A stretch of DNA of 40,021 nt from Marinobacter sp. (GTDB taxonomy: Bacteria > Pseudomonadota > Gammaproteobacteria > Pseudomonadales > Oleiphilaceae): positions 1 through 40,021 of the forward strand of contig JACIZI010000031.1 of the NCBI GenBank assembly GCA_014359475.1, written 5' to 3'. Below are positions 26,028 to 36,911 of this stretch, in pieces. The notes beneath the pieces were generated by a model. That model saw nothing but the letters and a program-made list of their open reading frames with translations, was not told the origin of the DNA and ran no database searches. The number at the start of each line of letters is the position of its first letter. The stretch's first letter is position 1. Made by a program: the position numbers and the translations under genes.

Positions 26028-26426
26028 TTACTCTTCGTCGTCGTCCATCTCTTCTGCTTCCACCTCGATCGGACGACCAACCAGTTCGACAAATGCCATC
26101 GGGGCATTGTCGCCGGCGCGGAAGCCGCATTTGAGGATACGCAGGTACCCACCCGGACGCTCGCTATAACGGGGGCCAAGCTCATCAAACAGCTTGGCAA
26201 CCGCTGCATCGTCACGCAGGCGAGAAAACGCCAGACGACGATTCGCGACCGAATCATTTTTTGCGAGCGTAATCAAAGGCTCGGCTACCCGACGAAGCTC
26301 TTTGGCTTTCGGCAGCGTTGTCTTGATCAGCTCGTGCTCTACCAGCGACGCAGTCATGTTACGGAACATGGCTTTGCGATGCGCGCTGGTCCTGCTGAAC
26401 TTACGACCACTCTTACGATGACGCAT
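26028..26426 (-). CDS. rplQ: 50S ribosomal protein L17
   Basis: Large-subunit protein lying near the peptide exit tunnel. The product is 132 aa with the signature [17 protein letters not shown] at the start. The C-terminus carries an acidic tail ([11 protein letters not shown]). It is the last gene of the alpha operon and is followed by an intrinsic terminator. Confidence 0.97.
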   Translation of the reverse strand: MRHRKSGRKFSRTSAHRKAMFRNMTASLVEHELIKTTLPKAKELRRVAEPLITLAKNDSVANRRLAFSRLRDDAAVAKLFDELGPRYSERPGGYLRILKCGFRAGDNAPMAFVELVGRPIEVEAEEMDDDEE

Positions 26427-26459
26427 TGCTCTGATTCCTTACCTTAAACCAATCAGCGA

Positions 26460-27467
26460 TTAACCGCCCAGTATCCGGTCGTCGCCACGAAGGCTAGCCG
26501 GTGGCCAGTTATCAAGACGCATACCCAGGGACAGACCACGGGACGCAAGTACATCCTTGATCTCGGTCAGCGACTTTTTACCCAGGTTAGGCGTCTTCAA
26601 CAGCTCAACTTCCGTGCGCTGGATCAGATCGCCGATGTAGTAAATATTTTCTGCCTTCAGACAGTTCGCCGAACGCACCGTTAACTCCAGATCATCCACC
26701 GGGCGCAGCAGAATCGGATCAATTTCTTCCTCTTCCTCTACTCGCTCAGGCTCCTTCTCATGATCGAAGTCCACGAACACAGACAACTGCTGCTGAAGAA
26801 TGGTAGCCGCCCGACGAATTGCTTCTTCCGGGTCGATGGTACCGTTGGTCTCCAGGTCAATAACCAGCTTGTCCAGGTCAGTGCGCTGCTCGACCCGTGC
26901 GCTTTCCACGGCATAGGCAACACGGCGAACCGGGCTGAAGGTGGCGTCGAGCTGCAGACGTCCGATGGCACGAGTTTCGTCCTCGTCCAGACCACGCTGG
27001 TCCGCCGGCTCGTAACCACGACCGCGCGCCACTTTCAGACGCATGTTGATTTCACCCTTGTCACTCAAGTGACAGATCACATGACCAGGGTTGGTGATCT
27101 CAGCGTCGTGATCAAGCTTGATATCGCCGGCAGTCACTGCCCCCGGGCCCTTCTTGTTCAGGGTCAATTCGGCTTCATCACGACTGCCACCCATCTTGAT
27201 GGCTACGCCCTTGAGGTTCAGGAGAATCTCAATGACGTCTTCCTGGACACCCTCAATAGCACTGTACTCGTGCAGAACACCGTCGATCTGTGCCTCGGTA
27301 ACGGCACATCCCGGCATGGACGACAACAGGATCCGGCGCAGCGCGCTGCCCAAGGTATGCCCGAAGCCCCGCTCAAGCGGCTCCAGAGTTACCTTGGCGC
27401 GGGTAATGCTGGATTCTTTCACGTCGATGGTACGAGGTGTCAATAACTCATGTACTGAACGCTGCAT
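26460..27467 (-). CDS. rpoA: DNA-directed RNA polymerase subunit alpha
   Basis: Scaffold subunit of RNA polymerase: the N-terminal domain (about 1-235) dimerises and binds beta/beta', and the C-terminal domain binds UP elements and activators. The product is 335 aa. Visible signatures are [20 protein letters not shown] at 34-53 and the C-terminal domain with [21 protein letters not shown] and [17 protein letters not shown] linker of Glu/Asp ([12 protein letters not shown]) joins them. It lies between rpsD and rplQ, the standard alpha-operon place. Confidence 0.98.
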   Translation of the reverse strand: MQRSVHELLTPRTIDVKESSITRAKVTLEPLERGFGHTLGSALRRILLSSMPGCAVTEAQIDGVLHEYSAIEGVQEDVIEILLNLKGVAIKMGGSRDEAELTLNKKGPGAVTAGDIKLDHDAEITNPGHVICHLSDKGEINMRLKVARGRGYEPADQRGLDEDETRAIGRLQLDATFSPVRRVAYAVESARVEQRTDLDKLVIDLETNGTIDPEEAIRRAATILQQQLSVFVDFDHEKEPERVEEEEEIDPILLRPVDDLELTVRSANCLKAENIYYIGDLIQRTEVELLKTPNLGKKSLTEIKDVLASRGLSLGMRLDNWPPASLRGDDRILGG

Positions 27468-27501
27468 AGACGCCCCTATCTACTCTCGTTATAAATGTGC
27501 C

Positions 27502-28122
27502 TTACTTGGAGTAAAGCTCGACGATGAGGTTTTCGTTGATGTCCGCCGGAAGTTCAGTGCGCTCGGGCACAGACCTGTAGGTACCGGACATCTTGTTGGC
27601 GTCAACCTCTACCCAGCTCACCGGCGCACGGCTAGAAGCAAGATCCAGAGCGCCTTTAACGCGCAGCTGGTTCCTGGACTTTTCCCGCACACTGATGACA
27701 TCGCCGGGACGGACCTGGTAGGAAGGAATGTTCACTACCTTGTCATTCACCAGGATCGCCTTGTGGGAAACGAGCTGACGGGACTCGGCACGGGTTGAAC
27801 CAAACCCCATGCGATATACCACGTTATCGAGACGCCCTTCCAGCAGTTGCAACAGGTTTTCACCTGTTGCGCCTTTGATGCGGGCGGCTTCCTTGTAGTA
27901 ATTACGGAACTGCTTCTCCAGCACTCCGTAAATACGACGGACTTTCTGTTTTTCGCGAAGCTGTACGCCATATTCGGACAGACGACCGCGACGAGCGCCG
28001 TGCATTCCCGGAGGGGTTTCGATCTTGCACTTGGTATCCAGTGCGCGAACGCCACTCTTCAGAAATAGATCTGTCCCTTCACGACGAGACAGCTTACATT
28101 TTGGACCTATGTAACGAGCCAT
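27502..28122 (-). CDS. rpsD: 30S ribosomal protein S4
   Basis: Primary 16S rRNA-binding protein that starts small-subunit assembly. In many bacteria it is also the translational repressor of this operon. The product is 206 aa, beginning [19 protein letters not shown], with the S4 RNA-binding domain around residues 95-160 ([30 protein letters not shown]). It lacks the zinc cysteines, as in the C-minus type. Located between rpsK and rpoA. Confidence 0.98.
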   Translation of the reverse strand: MARYIGPKCKLSRREGTDLFLKSGVRALDTKCKIETPPGMHGARRGRLSEYGVQLREKQKVRRIYGVLEKQFRNYYKEAARIKGATGENLLQLLEGRLDNVVYRMGFGSTRAESRQLVSHKAILVNDKVVNIPSYQVRPGDVISVREKSRNQLRVKGALDLASSRAPVSWVEVDANKMSGTYRSVPERTELPADINENLIVELYSK

Positions 28123-28140
28123 ACTTCACTGTCTCCTGTG

Positions 28141-28530
28141 TTAAACGCGACGCTTCTTGGGCGGACGACAGCCGTTATGTGGAATCGGCGTAACATCTGT
28201 GATGTTGGTGATCTTATAGCCGCACGCATTCAGCGCACGAACTGCGGATTCACGTCCGGGCCCAGGACCCTTAACCTCTACGTCCAGGTTTTTAAGGCCG
28301 TATTCAGCAGCCGCATTACCGGCTCTTTCAGCTGCTACCTGCGCAGCAAAAGGTGTGCTCTTGCGCGACCCACGAAAACCGGAACCACCAGAAGTGGCCC
28401 AGGACAGGACGTTGCCCTGACGGTCAGAAATGGTCACGATAGTGTTGTTGAAGGACGCGTGAATGTGCGCGACGCCATCAACAACCGTCTTTTTCACCTT
28501 TTTACGGGTACGTGTACCTGGCTTTGCCAT
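28141..28530 (-). CDS. rpsK: 30S ribosomal protein S11
   Basis: Protein of the small-subunit platform that contacts mRNA near the E site. The product is 129 aa with signatures [14 protein letters not shown] and [16 protein letters not shown] and the C-terminal [17 protein letters not shown]. Located 13 bp after rpsM. Confidence 0.98.
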   Translation of the reverse strand: MAKPGTRTRKKVKKTVVDGVAHIHASFNNTIVTISDRQGNVLSWATSGGSGFRGSRKSTPFAAQVAAERAGNAAAEYGLKNLDVEVKGPGPGRESAVRALNACGYKITNITDVTPIPHNGCRPPKKRRV

Positions 28531-28543
28531 GTTTGCCTACCTG

Positions 28544-28900
28544 TTACTTGCGAATCGGTTTGCGAGGACCTTTCCGGGTGCGGGCATTGGTCTTGGTGCG
28601 CTGGCCGCGTAGGGGAAGCCCGTGGCGGTGGCGCAGACCACGGTAGCAACCGAGATCCTTCAAACGCTTGATGTTCATCTGTACTTCACGACGCAGATCG
28701 CCTTCGACAACCACCTTGCCCACTTCACTACGAAGGGATTCAAGCTGCTCGTCGGACAGGTCCTTGACCTTGACGTCCGGCTTGACGCCGGTTGCATCGC
28801 AAAGCTTCTGGGCTGTTGTCTTGCCGACACCAAAGATGTAGGTCAGCGAGATAACAGCATGTTTGTGATCGGGTATATTGACACCGGCTATACGTGCCAT
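28544..28900 (-). CDS. rpsM: 30S ribosomal protein S13
   Basis: Head protein of the small subunit, contacting the P-site tRNA and forming inter-subunit bridges. The product is 118 aa, starting [20 protein letters not shown], with the basic C-terminal tail [21 protein letters not shown]. First gene of the alpha operon proper, with its own upstream promoter in the 139-bp gap after rpmJ. Confidence 0.98.
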   Translation of the reverse strand: MARIAGVNIPDHKHAVISLTYIFGVGKTTAQKLCDATGVKPDVKVKDLSDEQLESLRSEVGKVVVEGDLRREVQMNIKRLKDLGCYRGLRHRHGLPLRGQRTKTNARTRKGPRKPIRK

Positions 28901-28948
28901 CCAAATTACTCCGCGTTCAAAGCTTTGCTGTGTGAATGTTCCGCCACA

Positions 28949-29014
28949 AAAAGGGCGCGAAATAATAGCGCCTGACCCCCTGGGGAGTCAAGCGCTACTA
29001 TTCCGGCCCCTTTT
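28949..29014 (-). terminator. long hairpin between rpmJ and rpsM
   Basis: On the minus strand, AAAAGGGGC and AATAGTAGCGC on one side pair imperfectly with GCGCTATTATT and GCGCCCTTTTT on the other, ending in five T residues. It could terminate the spc operon, yet the stem contains the rpsM promoter itself. Confidence 0.5.
28962..28991 (-). promoter_or_regulatory. sigma-70 promoter of the alpha operon (rpsM)
   Basis: On the minus strand TTGACT (28986-28991) and TATTAT (28962-28967) are 18 bp apart. The predicted start point near 28955 gives a 55-nt leader before the rpsM ATG. Confidence 0.7.
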
Positions 29015-29039
29015 GCGTCGTCAGTCTGTTCCCGAGGGA

Positions 29040-29153
29040 TCAGCCCTGACGCTGCTTGTGGCGAGGCTCCGAGCAAATGACCCTTACCGAGCCATTGCGA
29101 CGAATTACTTTGCAGTTACGGCAAATTTTCTTTACCGAAGCGCGTACTTTCAT
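29040..29153 (-). CDS. rpmJ: 50S ribosomal protein L36
   Basis: A 37-aa large-subunit protein. It reads [20 protein letters not shown] and ends with RHKQRQG. It has the zinc-binding set Cys11, Cys14, Cys27 and His32, so it is the C-plus (zinc-containing) form. It lies between secY and rpsM. Confidence 0.95.
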   Translation of the reverse strand: MKVRASVKKICRNCKVIRRNGSVRVICSEPRHKQRQG

Positions 29154-29182
29154 TGTCGACTCCAGTTTTATCGGGGAACGGT

Positions 29183-30505
29183 TTAACCGTTCCGTCCATA
29201 GCCCTTGAGATTGGATTTCTTCATCAGTGATTCATACTGATGGGACATCAGGTGCGACTGGACCTGCGCCATGAAATCCATCACTACGACTACCACAATC
29301 AGCAGCGATGTACCCCCCAGGTAGAAAGGTACGTTTCCAAACACCATCAGGAACTGAGGGAACAGGGAAACCGCTGCGATGTACATGGCACCAAAGAGCG
29401 TCAGGCGGGTCAGCACGCCATCAATGTACTTGGCAGTCTGTTCACCCGGACGGATACCCGGGATAAAGGCGCCCGATCTCTTCAGGTTATCCGCCACTTC
29501 ACGCGGGTTGTACATCAACGCCGTGTAGAAGAAGCAGAAGAATACCACAGCTGCTGCGAACAGAATAATGTACAGCGGCTGACTTGGTGCCAGAATCTGC
29601 GACAGGCTGCCCAGCCACTCCATGCCTTCACCCTGGCCGAACCATTGACCCAGAGAGGCCGGGAACAGCAGGATAGATGACGCGAAGATGGGAGGGATAA
29701 CACCCGCCATGTTCACTTTCAGGGGCAGGTGGCTCGATTGCTGGGCATACATTCGCCGGCCTTGCTGGCGCTTGGCATAGTTGATGGTCAGCCTTCGCTG
29801 GCCACGCTCCATGAACACCACAAACCCGACGACGGCCACCGCCAGCACACCGATACCAAGCACAACAAGGAGACTCATCTCGCCGTTGCGCGCCTGCTCC
29901 AGGGTCTGACCGATCGCGCCGGGCAAGCCCGCCACGATACCGGCAAAGATCAACAGCGAAATGCCGTTACCGACCCCCCGCTCGGTGATCTGCTCACCAA
30001 GCCACATCATAAAGACGGCACCACACACGAAGGACACAACCGCCACAAAGTGGAAGCTGAAGCTATCGTTAAATGTGACACCCTGGGAAGCAAGGCCTAC
30101 CGAAATGCCCATACCCTGGACCAACGCCAGGATCACCGTGCCGTAGCGCGTGTACTGACTGATCTTGCGGCGGCCCGCCTCACCTTCTTTTTTCAGCTGC
30201 TCAAGCTGCGGACTGACCGCCGTCATAAGCTGCATAATAATAGAAGCCGAGATGTAAGGCATGATACCCAGAGCGAAAATACTCATCCGCTCAAGTGCAC
30301 CACCGGAAAACATGTTGAACATGCTCAGGATGGTACCCTGGTTCTGTTCAAACAGTGCCGCCAACCGGTCCGGGTTAATACCCGGTACCGGAATGTGCGC
30401 ACCGATCCGGTACACCAGCAATGCCAGAAAGACGAACCAGAGTCGCGAACGCAGCTCTGCAAGTCCTTTTCCCGCGCCCTGAGGCAACGATGCTGTCTTG
30501 GCCAT
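29183..30505 (-). CDS. secY: preprotein translocase subunit SecY
   Basis: Channel subunit of the Sec translocon in the inner membrane. The product is 440 aa with ten hydrophobic segments. Family signatures are [16 protein letters not shown] near 32-47 and GITYEY-equivalent loops with [24 protein letters not shown] at 67-90. The cytoplasmic loop ends [19 protein letters not shown]. Located last in the spc operon before rpmJ. Confidence 0.98.
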   Translation of the reverse strand: MAKTASLPQGAGKGLAELRSRLWFVFLALLVYRIGAHIPVPGINPDRLAALFEQNQGTILSMFNMFSGGALERMSIFALGIMPYISASIIMQLMTAVSPQLEQLKKEGEAGRRKISQYTRYGTVILALVQGMGISVGLASQGVTFNDSFSFHFVAVVSFVCGAVFMMWLGEQITERGVGNGISLLIFAGIVAGLPGAIGQTLEQARNGEMSLLVVLGIGVLAVAVVGFVVFMERGQRRLTINYAKRQQGRRMYAQQSSHLPLKVNMAGVIPPIFASSILLFPASLGQWFGQGEGMEWLGSLSQILAPSQPLYIILFAAAVVFFCFFYTALMYNPREVADNLKRSGAFIPGIRPGEQTAKYIDGVLTRLTLFGAMYIAAVSLFPQFLMVFGNVPFYLGGTSLLIVVVVVMDFMAQVQSHLMSHQYESLMKKSNLKGYGRNG

Positions 30506-30522
30506 TTGGTCCTCGACTCGCC

Positions 30523-30957
30523 TTAGTCTTCGACTTTACCGCCCGCGGCTGTAATTGCCTCGCGCGCGCCTTTGGTCACCTTGAGACCTTTCACAGTCAC
30601 AGCCCTGTCCAGTTCACCGGACAGAATAACCTTCGCCACACGAATTTCTTCGCGCACGATATCCGCCTTCTTCAGCGCGTCCAGGTCGGCAACATCGCCT
30701 TCTACCCTGGACAGCTCATTGAGGCGGATTTCCGCCACGTAACGTTGCTGGCGAGAGGTAAAGCCGTACTTCGGCAGACGCCGGGCCAAAGGCATCTGAC
30801 CACCCTCGAAGCCCCGCGCAATGCGGCCGCCGGAACGGGAAGTCTGACCTTTGTGACCACGGCCGCCGGTCTTGCCGAGACCGCTACCGATACCACGACC
30901 TACCCGCTTGGCGGCAGGACGTGAACCGGGCTCCGGACTAAGTTCGTTCAGACGCAT
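30523..30957 (-). CDS. rplO: 50S ribosomal protein L15
   Basis: Late-assembly protein of the large subunit. The product is 144 aa from ATG 30957 ([20 protein letters not shown]). The longer open frame adds five residues from within the rpmD end and is not used. The glycine-rich motif [25 protein letters not shown] follows in two halves. It begins 1 bp after the rpmD stop. Confidence 0.97.
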   Translation of the reverse strand: MRLNELSPEPGSRPAAKRVGRGIGSGLGKTGGRGHKGQTSRSGGRIARGFEGGQMPLARRLPKYGFTSRQQRYVAEIRLNELSRVEGDVADLDALKKADIVREEIRVAKVILSGELDRAVTVKGLKVTKGAREAITAAGGKVED

Positions 30958-30958
30958 C

Positions 30959-31147
30959 TTAGTTCTCCTCAACCCGTACCAGGTAATTTACCCGGTTGAT
31001 CATGCCGCGAACGGAAGGCGTATCCTCCAGCTCTACGGTGTGACCGATTTTACGAAGACCCAGGCCCTTTACGCACAGCTTGTGCTTGGGCTGGCAGCCG
31101 ATCGGGCTGCGGGTCAGTGTTACCTTGACAGTTTTTGCATTCGCCAT
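30959..31147 (-). CDS. rpmD: 50S ribosomal protein L30
   Basis: A 62-aa large-subunit protein from ATG 31147: [17 protein letters not shown], then [26 protein letters not shown] in two parts, typical of bacterial L30. The longer open frame (83 aa) starts within rpsE and was rejected. Confidence 0.96.
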   Translation of the reverse strand: MANAKTVKVTLTRSPIGCQPKHKLCVKGLGLRKIGHTVELEDTPSVRGMINRVNYLVRVEEN

Positions 31148-31151
31148 GACA

Positions 31152-31652
31152 TCAACCCAGAATTTCGTCCACGGTCTTGCCGCGTTTGGCTGCAACATCT
31201 TCAGGCGCACGAGTAGCCTGGAGACCCTTGATGGTGGAACGCACCACGTTTACCGGGTTGGTAGACCCGTAACACTTGGACAGCACGTTCTGCACACCCG
31301 CTACTTCCAGTACGGCACGCATGGCGCCGCCGGCAATGATACCGGTACCTTCAGAAGCCGGCTGCATGTATACCTTGGAACCACCGTGCTGCGCCCTGAC
31401 AGCAAACTGAAGAGTGGTACCATCCAGCGGCACATCAACCATGTTCTTGCGTGCGGCTTCCATCGCCTTCTGGATCGCAACCGGCACTTCACGCGCCTTG
31501 CCACGACCGAATCCAACGCGACCCTTGCCATCACCCACTACAGTCAGTGCAGTGAAGGCAAAGATACGGCCGCCCTTGACCACCTTGGCGACGCGATTGA
31601 CCTGGACCAGCTTCTCCTGGAGCTCAGGCGCCTTCTGTTCGTTAACGCTCAT
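31152..31652 (-). CDS. rpsE: 30S ribosomal protein S5
   Basis: Small-subunit protein important for decoding accuracy and mRNA entry. The product is 166 aa. The double-stranded RNA-binding domain has [20 protein letters not shown] and [19 protein letters not shown]; the second domain has [19 protein letters not shown]. The start was set at ATG 31652, 6 bases after GAGGTG. A GTG three codons upstream is inside that ribosome site. Confidence 0.97.
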   Translation of the reverse strand: MSVNEQKAPELQEKLVQVNRVAKVVKGGRIFAFTALTVVGDGKGRVGFGRGKAREVPVAIQKAMEAARKNMVDVPLDGTTLQFAVRAQHGGSKVYMQPASEGTGIIAGGAMRAVLEVAGVQNVLSKCYGSTNPVNVVRSTIKGLQATRAPEDVAAKRGKTVDEILG

Positions 31653-31664
31653 CTTCTCCACCTC

Positions 31665-32012
31665 TTAGAATTGCAAACCAGCTTCACGGGCTGCGTCGGC
31701 AAGCGCCTGGACGCGACCGTGGTAGCGGAAACCGGACCGGTCAAAAGCGACCTTCTCGACACCTGCGGCCTTGGCACGCTCGGCAATCAGTTGACCCACC
31801 TTTTTGGCAGCATCAACGTTACCGGTGGCACCCTGACGCAGGTCCTTGTCCAACGTAGAGGCAGAGGCAATCACCTTACTGCCGTCTGCAGTGGTAACCT
31901 GGGCATACATGTGACGCGGTGTGCGGTGTACGCACAGACGGTCGGTGCCCAGTTTACGGATCTTCATGCGCACTTTCCGTGCGCGACGCATTCTTTCAGT
32001 ATTCGCGCTCAT
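31665..32012 (-). CDS. rplR: 50S ribosomal protein L18
   Basis: 5S rRNA-binding protein, 115 aa, with the basic start [20 protein letters not shown] and the family sequences [15 protein letters not shown] and [26 protein letters not shown] in two parts. Confidence 0.98.
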   Translation of the reverse strand: MSANTERMRRARKVRMKIRKLGTDRLCVHRTPRHMYAQVTTADGSKVIASASTLDKDLRQGATGNVDAAKKVGQLIAERAKAAGVEKVAFDRSGFRYHGRVQALADAAREAGLQF

Positions 32013-32021
32013 AGTCCCGCC

Positions 32022-32555
32022 TTATTTCTTCTTGGCTTCTTTGCGTCTGACCTGCTCATCCGCATAACGAACACCCTTACCCTTATAAGGCTCGGGCGGA
32101 CGGAACGCGCGGATTTCCGCAGCGACCTGGCCAACCTGTTGCTTGTCGATACCGCGAATCACAACCTCCGTATTGGACGGAGTTTCAGCGGTAACACCCT
32201 CGGGCAGCTCGTACTCAACCGGGTGAGAAAAACCCAGTGTCAGGTTGAGCTTCTTACCTTGCGCCTGGGCACGATAGCCGACACCCGTCAGCTGTAGCTT
32301 ACGCTCCCAGCCGGAAGTGACACCGGTGACCATGTTGTTGACCAGCGCACGGGTAGTACCGGCAAGAGCACGGGACTGTTTGGCACCATTGCGGGGAGCG
32401 AAGCGCAGGACGCTGTCCTCTTGCTTGACCTCTACCGCCTGGTGAATGGTGATTTGAAGCGCTCCCTTGGAGCCCTTCACATTGATTTCCTGTCCGTTCA
32501 GCTTGACCTCAACACCGGAAGGCAGCACGACAGGATTATTGGCAACCCTGGACAT
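32022..32555 (-). CDS. rplF: 50S ribosomal protein L6
   Basis: Large-subunit protein near the factor-binding site. The product is 177 aa with two repeated domains. It starts [17 protein letters not shown] and ends with the signature [26 protein letters not shown] (in parts). Confidence 0.98.
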   Translation of the reverse strand: MSRVANNPVVLPSGVEVKLNGQEINVKGSKGALQITIHQAVEVKQEDSVLRFAPRNGAKQSRALAGTTRALVNNMVTGVTSGWERKLQLTGVGYRAQAQGKKLNLTLGFSHPVEYELPEGVTAETPSNTEVVIRGIDKQQVGQVAAEIRAFRPPEPYKGKGVRYADEQVRRKEAKKK

Positions 32556-32564
32556 GTGAATCTC

Positions 32565-32957
32565 CTAGAATACGGTGCAGATGACTTCGCCACCCACGCC
32601 TGCAGCTCGTGCGGCGCGGTCTGTCATAACGCCCCTGGACGTTGACACAATCGCGACTCCCAGACCACCGGATACTTTCGGCAGCTCTCCTGCGCCTTTG
32701 TACTGGCGCAGACTCGGACGACTGACCCGCTGAATCTCTTCAATAACGGGCTTGCCACCAAAATACTTGAGGGTGATGGTCAGCTCGGGTTTGGCATCAG
32801 CTGAAACGGAAAAATCCTCCACGTAACCTTCATCCTTAAGGACCTGGGCTACGGAGATCTTCATTTTTGAAGACGGCATGGCCACACTGGCCTTCTCTGC
32901 CATCTGTGCATTACGAATACGCGTAAACATATCCGCAAGCGTATCTTGCATACTCAT
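32565..32957 (-). CDS. rpsH: 30S ribosomal protein S8
   Basis: 16S rRNA-binding protein; in E. coli it also represses the spc operon. The product is 130 aa from ATG 32957 ([18 protein letters not shown]). The longer open frame adds 19 non-conserved residues. The C-terminus is [22 protein letters not shown]. Confidence 0.97.
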   Translation of the reverse strand: MSMQDTLADMFTRIRNAQMAEKASVAMPSSKMKISVAQVLKDEGYVEDFSVSADAKPELTITLKYFGGKPVIEEIQRVSRPSLRQYKGAGELPKVSGGLGVAIVSTSRGVMTDRAARAAGVGGEVICTVF

Positions 32958-33045
32958 CGGTATGAGGCTCCTGATCTTTTTAGTTGTGCAGCGGCGCGCC
33001 GCACCGCTTACCAACAGGCGCCCGGCTCACTGGCCGGACACCCAC

Positions 33046-33351
33046 CTACCAGCTTGACTTGGTCAGGCCCGGAACGTCGCCACGCATGCCGTATTCACGG
33101 AGTTTGATCCGTGAAAGCTCGAACTTGCGCAGTACGCCGTGAGGGCGACCTGTTACCTGGCAACGGTTACGAAGACGCGAAGGACTGGCATCGCGAGGAA
33201 GCTGTTGCAGCTTCATCTGAGCATCCCAACGGTCATCATCGCTGGTATTGGGGTTCTTGATAATCGCCTTGAGCTCTGCGCGCTTCGCTGCAAACTTCGC
33301 AACGGTCTTTTCACGCTTGAGCTCACGGTTCTTCATGGACACCTTAGCCAT
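33046..33351 (-). CDS. rpsN: 30S ribosomal protein S14
   Basis: Small-subunit head protein, 101 aa, the long form without zinc cysteines. It begins [20 protein letters not shown] and has the conserved [20 protein letters not shown] at about 65-84. Confidence 0.98.
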   Translation of the reverse strand: MAKVSMKNRELKREKTVAKFAAKRAELKAIIKNPNTSDDDRWDAQMKLQQLPRDASPSRLRNRCQVTGRPHGVLRKFELSRIKLREYGMRGDVPGLTKSSW

Positions 33352-33363
33352 TACATTCGTTCC

Positions 33364-33903
33364 TTATTTCTTGAACGGAAAGCCGAAGGCTTTCAGCAAT
33401 TCACGGCCTTCATCATCGGTACCGGCTGAGGTCGTGATGGTGATATCCAGACCGCGGATCTTGTCGACTCGGTCGTACTCGATCTCGGGAAAGATAATCT
33501 GTTCACGGACACCCATGCTGTAGTTACCACGACCGTCGAACGACTTGGGGTTCAGACCGCGGAAGTCACGCACGCGAGGAATCGCGATGTGCACCAGGCG
33601 ATCAAAGAAATCCCACATACGCTCGCCGCGCAGTGTAACCTTGCAACCGATCGGCCATCCCTCACGGATCTTGAAGCCCGCCACAGATTTACGCGCCAGG
33701 GTCACTACCGCTTTCTGGCCAGCAAGTTTTTCGAGGTCTGCAACCGCATTCTCGATCAGCTTCTTGTCACCGACGGCTTCACCGACACCCATGTTCAGGG
33801 TGATCTTCTCGATACGCGGCACCTGCATGACGTTCTTGTAGCTGAACTCCTTCTGCAGGGCGGGTACCACTTCCTTACCGTACTTTTCTTTCATGTTAAG
33901 CAT
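33364..33903 (-). CDS. rplE: 50S ribosomal protein L5
   Basis: 5S rRNA-binding protein at the central protuberance, contacting the P-site tRNA. The product is 179 aa from ATG 33903 ([16 protein letters not shown]). Four extra upstream codons of the open frame lie in the ribosome site (GGTGG). Signature [21 protein letters not shown]. Confidence 0.97.
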   Translation of the reverse strand: MLNMKEKYGKEVVPALQKEFSYKNVMQVPRIEKITLNMGVGEAVGDKKLIENAVADLEKLAGQKAVVTLARKSVAGFKIREGWPIGCKVTLRGERMWDFFDRLVHIAIPRVRDFRGLNPKSFDGRGNYSMGVREQIIFPEIEYDRVDKIRGLDITITTSAGTDDEGRELLKAFGFPFKK

Positions 33904-33918
33904 CGTAACCACCACCGC

Positions 33919-34239
33919 TTACTGGTTATCGACAGCTTCTTGCGTGGACTTGAAAATCCGCATCTTGGCGCCGTCTTCCTTGATCTGGAAGCCAACACGA
34001 TCGGCCTTGCCGGTCTGCGGATTAAAAATAGCCACGTTGGAAGCCTGGATAGGTGCTTCTTTTTCGACGATACCACCCGGGGTGCCCAGCATCGGGTTCG
34101 GCTTGGTGTGCTTCTTGATCATGTTGATACCAGAAACAATCACACGGCCATCGTCCTGAACCTTCAGGACCTTACCACGTTTGCCTTTGTCTTTGCCCGT
34201 GGTGACGATTACTTCGTCATCTCGTTTGATCTTTTTCAT
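33919..34239 (-). CDS. rplX: 50S ribosomal protein L24
   Basis: Assembly initiator of the large subunit, 106 aa, with the KOW motif [21 protein letters not shown] at about 7-27 (two overlapping parts) and [20 protein letters not shown] further on. Confidence 0.98.
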   Translation of the reverse strand: MKKIKRDDEVIVTTGKDKGKRGKVLKVQDDGRVIVSGINMIKKHTKPNPMLGTPGGIVEKEAPIQASNVAIFNPQTGKADRVGFQIKEDGAKMRIFKSTQEAVDNQ

Positions 34240-34255
34240 AACCGGCCTCTGGTCC

Positions 34256-34624
34256 TTAAAGTACTTCGGGTGCCAGTGAAATAATTTTCATGAACTTTTC
34301 GTTACGCAGTTCACGGGTAACCGGTCCGAAGATACGGGTACCAATGGGAGCGTCCTGATTGTTCAGAAGTACTGCCGCATTTCCATCGAACCGGATAAGG
34401 GATCCGTCGGGACGACGAACACCTTTCCGGGTCCGCACGACAACTGCGTTCAGGACCTGGCCTTTTTTCACTTTACCGCGGGGAATGGCTTCCTTGACGG
34501 TCACCTTGATGATATCCCCCACGCCGGCGTAACGCCGATGTGAACCGCCCAGGACCTTGATGCACTGAACCTGACGTGCACCACTGTTGTCCGCGACTTC
34601 AAGCATTGTTTGAGTCTGAATCAT
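34256..34624 (-). CDS. rplN: 50S ribosomal protein L14
   Basis: Large-subunit protein at the subunit interface, 122 aa, with [20 protein letters not shown] and [15 protein letters not shown], and the C-terminal [12 protein letters not shown]. All are conserved in bacteria. Confidence 0.98.
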   Translation of the reverse strand: MIQTQTMLEVADNSGARQVQCIKVLGGSHRRYAGVGDIIKVTVKEAIPRGKVKKGQVLNAVVVRTRKGVRRPDGSLIRFDGNAAVLLNNQDAPIGTRIFGPVTRELRNEKFMKIISLAPEVL

Positions 34625-34682
34625 GGTTGTTCTCCAGCAGAAACCACTTTGCCGTTACGACAAGACTCACCGTCCGGGCGAG

Positions 34683-34949
34683 TTACACCTTCGATGCAGC
34701 TTCGGTGACTTCCACCAGAGCCCAGCTTTTGGTCTTGGAGACCGGCCGGGTTTCCTGGATGGTAACCTTGTCACCGATGTTGCACTGATTGCTCTCGTCG
34801 TGAGCGTGAATTTTAGTTGAACGCTTCATGTACTTACCGTACAGCGGGTGTTTAACCTGGCGCTCAACCAGAACCACAATGGACTTGTCCATTTTGTTGC
34901 TCACGACCTTGCCGCTCAGGGTTCTGGCAGTTTTGGTAGCTTCAGTCAT
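34683..34949 (-). CDS. rpsQ: 30S ribosomal protein S17
   Basis: 16S rRNA-binding protein, 88 aa from ATG 34949 ([20 protein letters not shown]). The ORF could extend seven codons into rpmC but the ATG beside the rpmC stop is the family start. Signature [18 protein letters not shown]. Confidence 0.97.
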   Translation of the reverse strand: MTEATKTARTLSGKVVSNKMDKSIVVLVERQVKHPLYGKYMKRSTKIHAHDESNQCNIGDKVTIQETRPVSKTKSWALVEVTEAASKV

Positions 34950-34950
34950 G

Positions 34951-35142
34951 TTACTGTCCTGCCTTTTCATTCATAACCGTTTTCACGCGAGCAATGTCAC
35001 GCTTCACCCCGCCGAGAAGGTGAGACTGATTCAGCTGTCCTGTCGCCTTGCGCATGCGCAGGTTGAACTGCTCCTTCAGGAGGTCGATCAGCTCCTTGTT
35101 CAGCTCCTCGACTGACTTTTCACGCAGCTCTGTTGCTTTCAT
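34951..35142 (-). CDS. rpmC: 50S ribosomal protein L29
   Basis: A 63-aa large-subunit protein near the exit tunnel and a docking site for trigger factor and SRP. It begins [18 protein letters not shown]. Its ATG overlaps the rplP stop by one base (TGATG). A GTG just upstream is not used. Confidence 0.97.
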   Translation of the reverse strand: MKATELREKSVEELNKELIDLLKEQFNLRMRKATGQLNQSHLLGGVKRDIARVKTVMNEKAGQ

Positions 35143-35555
35143 CACATCACCGTCCTCGTTACAAAGGTGGTCTGTACAGGCAGTTTGGCCGCTGCGAGAG
35201 TGAAGGCATCACGAGCAATTTCCTCGGATACACCTTCCATCTCGTAAAGCATGCGGCCTGGCTGAATCTCAGCTACCCAATACTCTACAGAACCCTTACC
35301 TTTACCCATTCGTACTTCCAGCGGCTTGCTGGAGATCGGCTTGTCCGGGAAGATCCGGATCCAGATTTTACCACCCCGCTTGATGCGGCGGGTCATGGTA
35401 CGACGAGCCGCCTCAATCTGGCGCGCAGTTATACGCCCTCGGCTGGTCGCTTTCAATCCGTATTCACCGAAGCTCACCTTGTTTGCACGGTGCGCGAGAC
35501 CGGTGTTACGGCCTTTCATTACCTTGCGGAATTTGGTGCGTTTTGGTTGCAGCAT
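35142..35555 (-). CDS. rplP: 50S ribosomal protein L16
   Basis: Large-subunit protein near the A-site tRNA elbow, 137 aa, with [25 protein letters not shown] and [20 protein letters not shown], followed by [13 protein letters not shown]. These are standard L16 signatures. Confidence 0.98.
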   Translation of the reverse strand: MLQPKRTKFRKVMKGRNTGLAHRANKVSFGEYGLKATSRGRITARQIEAARRTMTRRIKRGGKIWIRIFPDKPISSKPLEVRMGKGKGSVEYWVAEIQPGRMLYEMEGVSEEIARDAFTLAAAKLPVQTTFVTRTVM

Positions 35556-35567
35556 AAGAGTGCCCCT

Positions 35568-36251
35568 TTACTTAGAACCTTTCTTCCCAGAGGCTTTCTT
35601 GTCAGCACGGACCTGCTCCATACCACCAAGAATCTCACCTTTGAAGATCCATACCTTGACGCCGATAATGCCGTAGGTGGTTTTCGCTTCGTAGGTTGCG
35701 TAATCAATATCTGCACGCAGTGTGTGCAGAGGTACACGACCTTCGCGATACCACTCGGACCGGGCAATCTCAGCGCCCCCGAGACGACCGCCTACCTGGA
35801 TCTTGATGCCCTTGGCGCCCTGGCGCATGGCGTTCTGTACCGCACGCTTCATGGCGCGACGGAACATTACACGACGCTCCAGCTGACCGGCAACATTCTG
35901 CGCTACCAGGCGGGCATCCAGGTCCGGCTTGCGGACTTCTTCAATGTTGATGTGCACAGGCACGCCCATCATGCCGCTCACTTCGCGACGCAGACGGTCA
36001 ACATCTTCACCCTTCTTACCGATAACAATACCGGGACGGGCAGTATGAATCGTGATACGGGCGTTCTGAGCCGGGCGCTCGATCACAATTTTGCTGACAG
36101 ACGCCTTTTCCAGACGCTTGTCCAGGAATTCACGAACCTGAATATCATTCAGCAGGTTATTCGCGTATTCCTTCTTCTCGGCATACCAGACTGAGTTGTG
36201 CTCTTTGATCACACCCAGGCGAATGCCGGTTGGATTTACTTTATGACCCAT
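35568..36251 (-). CDS. rpsC: 30S ribosomal protein S3
   Basis: Small-subunit head protein that forms part of the mRNA entry channel. The product is 227 aa. A KH domain contains [15 protein letters not shown] at about 74-88, and the C-terminal domain has [21 protein letters not shown] basic tail ([10 protein letters not shown]) ends it. Confidence 0.98.
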   Translation of the reverse strand: MGHKVNPTGIRLGVIKEHNSVWYAEKKEYANNLLNDIQVREFLDKRLEKASVSKIVIERPAQNARITIHTARPGIVIGKKGEDVDRLRREVSGMMGVPVHINIEEVRKPDLDARLVAQNVAGQLERRVMFRRAMKRAVQNAMRQGAKGIKIQVGGRLGGAEIARSEWYREGRVPLHTLRADIDYATYEAKTTYGIIGVKVWIFKGEILGGMEQVRADKKASGKKGSK

Positions 36252-36262
36252 CTGAGCATCTC

Positions 36263-36595
36263 CTACTTGTCGGCGACCTTGACGGTGATATGGCAGGTGC
36301 GCTTCAAAATGCGATCAGCGCGACCCTTGGCACGGGCTTTGATCCGCTTCATGGTCGGACCTTCGTCAACCATGATGGTGGAAACCCGCAGTTCATCAAC
36401 GTCCAGACCTTCGTTGTGCTCAGCATTGGCAATGGCAGACTCAAGAGCTTTCTTGATCACAACCGATGCCTTTTTCGGGCTGAAAGTCAGAATATTCAGG
36501 GCGTCCTCAACAGCCTTGCCGCGTACCTGGTCAGCCACAAGACGTGCTTTCTGAGCAGAGAGGCGAGCGCCCTTATACTTGGCTGCTACTTCCAT
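36263..36595 (-). CDS. rplV: 50S ribosomal protein L22
   Basis: Lines the peptide exit tunnel and is a site of macrolide resistance mutations. The product is 110 aa from ATG 36595 ([20 protein letters not shown]). The ORF upstream extension uses a GTG without support. The tunnel-loop region contains [19 protein letters not shown]. Confidence 0.97.
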   Translation of the reverse strand: MEVAAKYKGARLSAQKARLVADQVRGKAVEDALNILTFSPKKASVVIKKALESAIANAEHNEGLDVDELRVSTIMVDEGPTMKRIKARAKGRADRILKRTCHITVKVADK

Positions 36596-36612
36596 TTCTA
36601 TTCCCCTCACAA

Positions 36613-36888
36613 TCAGCGTTTAGCTTTCTTGTCGGCCGCATGACCACGGTAGTTACGCGTTGCCGCGAACTCACCCAGCTTGTGACCAACCATGTCTTCG
36701 GTGACATAAACAGGCACGTGTTGCTTGCCGTTATGGACAGCAATGGTCAGACCAACAAACTCCGGAAAGATTGTGGAACGACGCGACCAGGTCTTGATCG
36801 GTCGCTTGTCGTTCGCTTCCAGAGCTGTTTCGACCTTCTTCAACAGATGCAGGTCTATAAAAGGACCTTTCTTCAAAGAACGTGGCAC
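36613..36888 (-). CDS. rpsS: 30S ribosomal protein S19
   Basis: Small-subunit head protein forming a complex with S13. The product is 91 aa, starting [20 protein letters not shown], with the conserved [20 protein letters not shown] and [16 protein letters not shown]. Confidence 0.98.
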   Translation of the reverse strand: MPRSLKKGPFIDLHLLKKVETALEANDKRPIKTWSRRSTIFPEFVGLTIAVHNGKQHVPVYVTEDMVGHKLGEFAATRNYRGHAADKKAKR

Positions 36889-36911
36889 AGCAATTACCTC
36901 TATGTAGTCGT

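Noticed and set aside
31080-32297. 405-codon plus-strand open frame across rpsE-rplR-rplF
   Set aside because: It is antisense to three conserved ribosomal protein genes.
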